DNA of 64,000 nt from Kappaphycus alvarezii (Eukaryota > Rhodophyta > Florideophyceae > Gigartinales > Solieriaceae), in the NCBI GenBank assembly GCA_002205965.3, contig NADL03000042.1:434001-498000 (forward strand), in the 5' to 3' direction. Shown here in pieces: positions 57,341-64,000 of the stretch (position 1 is its first letter; every line of letters begins with the position of its first letter). The notes below the pieces were generated by a model that saw only the letters and a list, made by a program, of their open reading frames with translations, was not told the origin of the DNA and did no database searches. The position numbers were made by a program, and so were the translations under genes.

Positions 57341-60300
57341 GTGCCATCCACAGCTTTCGACGCATTGTACGGTTTCGCAATTGGCTTGACAATGATACGA
57401 TATCTACGCTCCGGTACAAATTTACTGGATACCAACCCACATATCTACCACAGTAAATTAGCCCCCATTTACACGTGATTTATAATGCTGCTGCAGATGA
57501 AGGATGTAATGAGATGCTTCTTAACCAACTGAAAACTCCAACCAAGGTCTTTATTCTCGACGAGTCCCTAAATTGCAAGAAATTTTGAATTTGTAGATGA
57601 AAAGATAAATAAGCATATCCGCAACTTGAGTAGAATTCTGGTGATCTTGAGTCTGCAAATCCTGTTGAGACTTGTCTTTATGCCTCGTTTAGCTTTACTG
57701 ATCTAAAACCTTCTATAAGTACATTTTACTGTGAACAGATGAACCTACTGACCCAGTGTGTCTATAGCGGCACCAGTGCGAGTTAAAGCCATGCATGTAG
57801 AATAAACAATGACATATCGATAAAGGATGTGTGTGTTATTTGTACACATTGAGTAATCCTGACTACTTGTTACTTCACTTCTCAATGGCCAATAGGAACA
57901 GCGATTGTGGCCACACAAGTTGGATCAAAATGTAAAACATAAGGATGTAAATCCATATGCGTACTGTCCCAGAGAATCATGTCTTCTATCGTACTTGAAT
58001 ATCTTCAATACTCGCCTCAATTATTAGCAGGAATTAACTTGTATGTTGAACTATACACAGAACATGTGTAGAGCACAAGCGAAGGCATCATTGACACGCG
58101 CCCGGTACATGTGCGAGAGTCGCAAACTTTTGAGAACACTTTCCTATCTCAACTACTGGAAGATCTTGACGCTGAGCAGCACTCTCATGAAGATGATGGA
58201 AAATTATCTTTTAGTGGTTCGTTGAGAATAATTGGTGCGTTTAATGCCAGATTATTTCATACTTTATGCGCCTATTTATACCAAAGCCTCTTTTCAGTAG
58301 TTTCAACTAGAAATAACTGTAGATACTATTATTTACAGTATTATTGAATTCGTGCCACGATTCAGATTTGAGAGAATTTATGGCAAACAAAAACTAAAAC
58401 ACTGAACTGAGACCTTATAATGTAATATTGCGTTTCAAACTGAGATATCAGTGATTGAAAGTGTTATAAATCCTTCGAGAATATTCAGTGCCTTTCAAAT
58501 ATTGAACGCCTCTCTCTGCTATTTTGAATATATAATCCCTCTTTTCAAATTTATGTCCTACATGTTTCTGCAAAATGAGATGAACATATATGGGGAAATT
58601 TTGGGAAAACCATACAGTTTTTTCTCGGAAAATTTAGAAAAATTTGCACGATTGAACTTAAAATTTACAACTACTAAATATTTACGTGCAATTAGTCAAG
58701 TGTCATCAGAAAAGGTGGAACTATGAAAGATTTTGAATGAAGCCCACTATTTTAATGTAACTCATTTCTAAAAGACAGGGAACATTAAAATCTCAGCGTC
58801 GGATAAATTGGGACATGGTAGTCTGTCTGAAATATTCCATAGATCAAGTTACTGATGTAAGCCAAAAATGGATTCTTTACTTTCCAATATTGAGTAATCA
58901 ACACCATTTTCTGTCTAATTTGTTAATATGGATTGTCTACATTCCAATAAATACAAACTTTGGTACCAAATATACACCGTAAAGATTGATTTTCCTTGTA
59001 GAACTTAAACTATTATTCAAATGTTCTTATTTATCTTGTCTTAGAATGAGGTATACTTATACTAAAAAAGCAAGCTAGGGAAGCCGGGTGCCTCATTTTT
59101 GTCTAACATCATTGATTAGGCTGTCAAAATATTTCTTGCGATCCACTTTACCTATTATGTGCACATTAAATTATTGAATCATGCGTAAGCATAAATAAGC
59201 ATAAATAGATTCAACTTTGTGAAGATACAAAATAGTTTTAAATATTTTGCTTACATAACGTATATTTTACGAAGAAAAGCTTTGCTACTTTCAACTATTT
59301 CACAAAATTGTCTTCATTTTCACTAAGCTTGACCTGTTTAACTTATTGTACAGAAATATTTAGTCAAGATGTCGAAAGAAAGGAAGGATCCCAGTACAGG
59401 ATTGTAATTTTTATCCGTTTTGATATTCAGCAGCAAGTGAATGTATCCAAAAGAGAGAGAAAAAAAGAAGAACAGATCGACACATTAATCTTCCACTGCA
59501 AGAAGTTTTTATTTAGTTCTCGTGAACCATGTAGACGCATATTCCGAACCTGAAACGTTTAGTAATTATCACTTATTGGACAATATTATGTTTTTCGCAT
59601 TCATTGACTCAAAATATTTATTACTTCAAAATAGGCTTAAGAAATTAAACCATTATCAACGGATGTTACTTGTTTTAAATTATCTCAAATATTAATGATT
59701 TTATAATATTCAGTATAGGGAAATTTGATATTATTAAACAACTGCCGAAACAGGTCTCGTTAATATAAAATAAGTTCTGGAAGATATGATAGGCTGAGGT
59801 GAATTTAGAAAGTAATACAGAAGAATTGGAAAACGTGAAACATAGAATTCCGTTTGAAACCCACTTAAGTACCAGTAACTTATAAACACATCGAAATGTG
59901 TATTCTATCCTCTTCTTTGGCCATTTCCTGCCAAAAATGTGTTTCACTGACTTTTTAACGGCATACATCTTAATGAGTGAAGTTATTTTCAAAAATCCAT
60001 ACCCAGAGAAGTTGAGAGCTACGAATCAAAGCAAATAGATTCTCATGACCTAAAGTACCATATGCGCACATGTCTTACTTGCTATGAGCACGTTTACGAG
60101 CAATTAAAATATAACAAGTGAGCTTTTTGGGTGTACAGGTTCATAATTACTGCAGAAGAACGCAGCATTCACAATCGAAAACATCATGAACAATTCTCTC
60201 TGTTTAAGAGAATGACCTACAATTTGTCTCTAGCTACCATTTACTATGCCCAAAGTACATGCTACATATTAAATCATTACATAAGGAAAGTTTCAAAAAA

Positions 60301-63300
60301 CGTTATACGTTTTGAATGAGTTCCGGTATTTCACCCTTTAGATTAGAATTATGGAAAATCTGAGACCTACCCATGAAAACTATTCATCCTTTGTTATTAT
60401 AACATTAAAAGGATATCTATAGTTAATAAACATATATCCATGTCTTCATGCTCTCTCGTAAACATTAAAATCTCACATAATACAGTATTAGTGTGCTCTC
60501 TACTTTATTTGGAGAATATTGTCGAAACAAAGCGCTACCTTGAAGTATCAGCATGGGTTCCGGATTCCGTGCTATCCAGAGATAAATAGATCGGCACTAT
60601 CGCCGGGCTTTTCTTAAAATTTAAAACTTTACTCATTAGTATGATCTAATGGTGCAATTTTTTATCATAATAATGTTCACAATTTACGCTCGGGTTTCGT
60701 TTGACTAATAAACATGAGACAATAGATTCGCCTGTGAAATACATTTATATACTTTTCAGAAATTACTGAATCATTTTTTCTGACCCAGTGGTTTTTATTA
60801 ATTTGAGGTGTTTGTAAGAGCAAATCGAAAAATTTTCACAAATTCATCCATAAACCGGAAATATTCTCCATGATAAACAGTATCTGAATCCTGAATTAAT
60901 TTCATCAGGGGTAAAAAAAAAGTTACTTCATGACGTCAAAGGATGTGCTTTTTTCACGTCTGGACTGTAGAAGATGAAATTTATTTGAATAATGAAAATG
61001 TAGGAGGCTATTTCCTTCATTTATTACCAATAAATATTTTGAAGTCAGTTTTTCTGATTAATTGCGTCCGCCTAAAATGCTTAGTGTAATTAGTACTTAT
61101 TTTTTATCATCGTTTGATAAATTACAAAAATATTTGTATTACTGATTAAATGAATTGACATTCTACTGCATTTGTACATATTAATATTTTTGATGTACTC
61201 ATTTATTTAGTTTGCTTTTTCATATTATAATTTTCTCAGATATTTTTTTTGTGATCTTACGTTTTGACGTAAAAGCGCACAGACGTTTATCATAAGGATG
61301 ACCAGCAGAATGAAAATACTCTAATATATACTTTTTTGATTATATTTATGTTAAAAAGTTCGTTACGCTATGCAATGAGGTACAACAGGCGCAGTAATGT
61401 GGAAGCAAGAATATTCTTTCCGCCGTTGATTGGCGGAGATTCATCGCGATTAAAATAATTTAAAGTCATGCGCCTATGAGACGGATGGGTTCAAGGTATC
61501 ACTAAACTGCTCATGTTCCCATTGTACAATATTACACAAAAAACCGAAGCAAGGGTATAACTGGATCAATTATGGTCCTGTCCTTATGATTCAAGCTTCG
61601 AAGTAAAAAACTTCGCACGTTCATATTTATCAAAAGATTTCATTTTAATCTATTTCATCCTTTTTTCATTGGTAGATAATAGTTAGTTTCGTGGAAACAT
61701 TGATTGCAGGCCTTTTTCCCCAAAACTAGTGCCCATAGCAAATGATATTATGATACTCGTCTGACAAACCATCTTAGACATTTAAGAAGCCTATCGCTAT
61801 ATTTAGCCCTCTTTTACGTTATCTATACCAATTCATTCAAATTTTTGCGTATGTTCTGTAATTAATTAGGTATTTTACACAGAGAAATTCCAAACAAGAC
61901 ATAAATGCTAATACTAATGTATGCAGTTGGAAATAATGGATAATAATTTAGCGATAAGAAGGTCACAAGAGGATCAAGATAGTATATCTTGCGAAACTAT
62001 CGATTTGAAAATTTAGAATGAATTATTAGGTAACGGGTGAATGTAGAAAATTTATGAAAAATTCAAATCCACCTTGCATCACGGGCAGTAAATTAAAGTT
62101 GATTTCATCGGCAGAATTTTTCCTTTTGTAATTTTATAGAAAAAACTACTCTCAAATTGAAATAACTCGGAACATTTCAAATTTCGTCAATAAAAAGCTG
62201 GAAAACATATATTAAATTTTACGACGATCTATGTACTAATTCGTTACTAGGCATTTCTTTGGCATATTAATATCTGCTGAAAAAAACAGCGGCTTTAATG
62301 AAAAATATTTCCTAAGAGTTTCGAGTAGGGATATGTTCGGGTATTTAACAACTTATGAATTTATGTACTTCTCAAGAGCAACTTGGATGCAACTTGATTT
62401 CTATGTAAAAACTTTGTGAGCAATTTTCTTCTGAGTTGATCTTTATATTTGAAAAAATATTGTTGCCCCGAATTAGTATTAAGTGAAGTTCAAAAATAAT
62501 TCTTTCGAACTGGTAAAAAGTTATTTCCCCCGACTATCTCATATTGGCCAACCTTCACTCCTTAAGATGAATATGAAGCTTAGAGTATCAAAATTAACTA
62601 TTTTACTCTATATATTAAGTGATTTTTATTGTATTCATATCATAACTTTTTCGAAACTAAAACCATTCAGATATTTTTTGCAAGAGTTTAGATTCAAATA
62701 TCATCTGTAAAGTATGAGGTAACTGTTGGAGATTTTTTGAATCAGTGACATGAATTTCTAGAGTCTTTAATCTTTGATATGAAGTTCTTTAAACCTTTCA
62801 TAACGTTTACTTTTATCAAAATGATAATTTGTAATCAGAAATAGTTAAATTACAATCAGAATAAACAGAATATGGAAAGACAAGTGGAGTTTTCTGTTTT
62901 CTTTCGGAAGTTTTAAGATCGGGAAAACCCTTTTGAGAAATCATAAACAGAGTGAAAACAGTAAGAAAATAATTTTTGTACATGTTTTGTTCAGATTTGA
63001 GCATGTGGGTGCCACGGAATGAACATTGTATCAGTATGATTATTGAATCATTAATGCGCCCAAAATTTATAAATAAATAATGCTTGAAGATTTTAAAATA
63101 TAAGGGTAAATCAAATTGTAGCGAAACTATTTATTGAACTCTACAAAATGGGGTTACATTTTTTTGAACATATCCTGGATTAATACTCACAGCTGTATAT
63201 GAATTAAAATTAAATCCGGAAATAATCCTGAAGAATACCATCTTTCTTTTCTGTAAACTTAGTAAATGATTACACAAATATTTATTTTGAAAACTTACAA

Positions 63301-64000
63301 TCAATAGCCTCCATTAAAGCATTATTAAACATAATTTTGTATTATTTCATAAGATAAATAATTGAGGAACGAGAAAGCAGACCAAAAAATGTACACTCAA
63401 TATATGGTTTAGTACCAAGAAAATTGAACTGATTATTTATTTATTCTTAGGTACCAGGAGTATTAATGTTTGTCAGTTCTTAGAGATACATCGGTAATTA
63501 TGAGAAATAATTGTGATTTTTATTCCTCAGAAAGCTAAAATTTGTTGATACTAAAAATTTCCCCCTTTTTCCAGTAAGTAATTAATATTAAAACGGTTTA
63601 ATCTTCAGTTTTTGTCAACATTGAAGATATTTAGTGACTTTTAGATTTCTATCACGCCCATTTTCAAAGTCTAAGCAAAATAATAGGCGCAATAGTTCAT
63701 ATTTACTCTCAATAAAATCAATTAGTTATGAATTTGTTTAATAATTCGCAGTTTTAGATTGTTAGGAATCAGACATGGAAAAGTATCACAAGTTTTTCTT
63801 AAATTCACGTGCAAATAAAAGAAATATGAAACTTGCCATGAGGGGAAAAAGCTTAATAATAAAAGGCGTCACCAATTCATATTAGGTGAAACTACGAAAA
63901 AGTACTCAAAAATAAATAAAACCAAATAAACAGTATGGATATCCTATTTGAACTACCTTTCATAGCAGTCAGTAACGAACCATGAATAAATCATCCTCAC
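57341..64000. other. AT-rich region without supported genes
   Basis: About 6.6 kb of strongly AT-rich DNA. Open frames are short (up to about 105 codons) and rich in Phe, Ile, Lys and Asn, as expected by chance in such DNA. I see no retroelement motif, tRNA, rRNA or organelle gene. The evenness of composition might reflect another old Copia layer or intergenic DNA. Confidence 0.5.

Noticed and set aside
57070-57435. 121-codon minus frame
   Set aside because: It is the shadow of the well-supported plus-strand LINE C-terminus.
59308-63004. Several 60-105-codon frames in the AT-rich end
   Set aside because: Length and Phe/Ile/Lys/Asn bias are as expected by chance in AT-rich DNA; no motif or start context.

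Overview
This is a eukaryotic window made almost entirely of transposable elements. The evidence is two superfamilies of LTR retrotransposon, at least six pieces of one non-LTR (LINE) lineage, a spliceosomal-type intron with GTAAGT donor, CTAAC branch site and AG acceptor, and a piece of eukaryotic 28S rDNA. From memory, the 28S piece reads most like a red alga (florideophyte type) or a stramenopile. The very frequent TACTGTA/TACAGTA word also fits a red alga such as Chondrus, but this assignment is tentative.

Layout. 1-11273: a Ty3/Gypsy element on the minus strand with two 170-bp LTRs that are identical by eye. It has gag, protease, reverse transcriptase, RNase H and integrase, then a long Pro/Thr-rich linker, a chromodomain, and an extra block of open frames running antisense between pol and the 3' LTR. 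It is broken many times although its LTRs look young. It lies against a Copia integrase/RT fossil (11274-12620, plus). 12621-23871: three copies (two nearly full, one cut short) of a 3.5-kb non-coding repeat unit with hairpins at its start, inverted internal modules, a 22-bp minisatellite and LINE scraps. A host-like gene for a very acidic protein lies between copies two and three. 23872-26018: a 5'-truncated LINE on the minus strand. 26019-44167: AT-rich layers of an old Copia family with about 560-bp LTRs in both orientations, interrupted by a foreign Copia protease piece, a 28S rDNA piece, a scrap of the 3.5-kb unit, a second Copia gag fossil and an unidentified 0.8-kb insert. 44168-57340: a mosaic of LINE fragments on both strands around the best host gene of the window, a 12-TM-type MFS transporter (50002-51528). 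57341-64000: AT-rich DNA with no gene I can support.

There is no operon-like cooperation here. Only two genes look like host genes: the acidic protein and the MFS transporter. Both carry defects that may be real decay or sequence error. The most unusual signals are (i) an excess of 12-bp interrupted palindromes of the form GCAG-N4-CTGC in the Gypsy element, (ii) the antisense gene block of that element, with a plus-strand TATA word in the adjacent LTR, (iii) the hairpin-capped 3.5-kb unit whose copies differ mainly by one-base indels, and (iv) longer perfect palindromes built on a TGTA...TACA theme.
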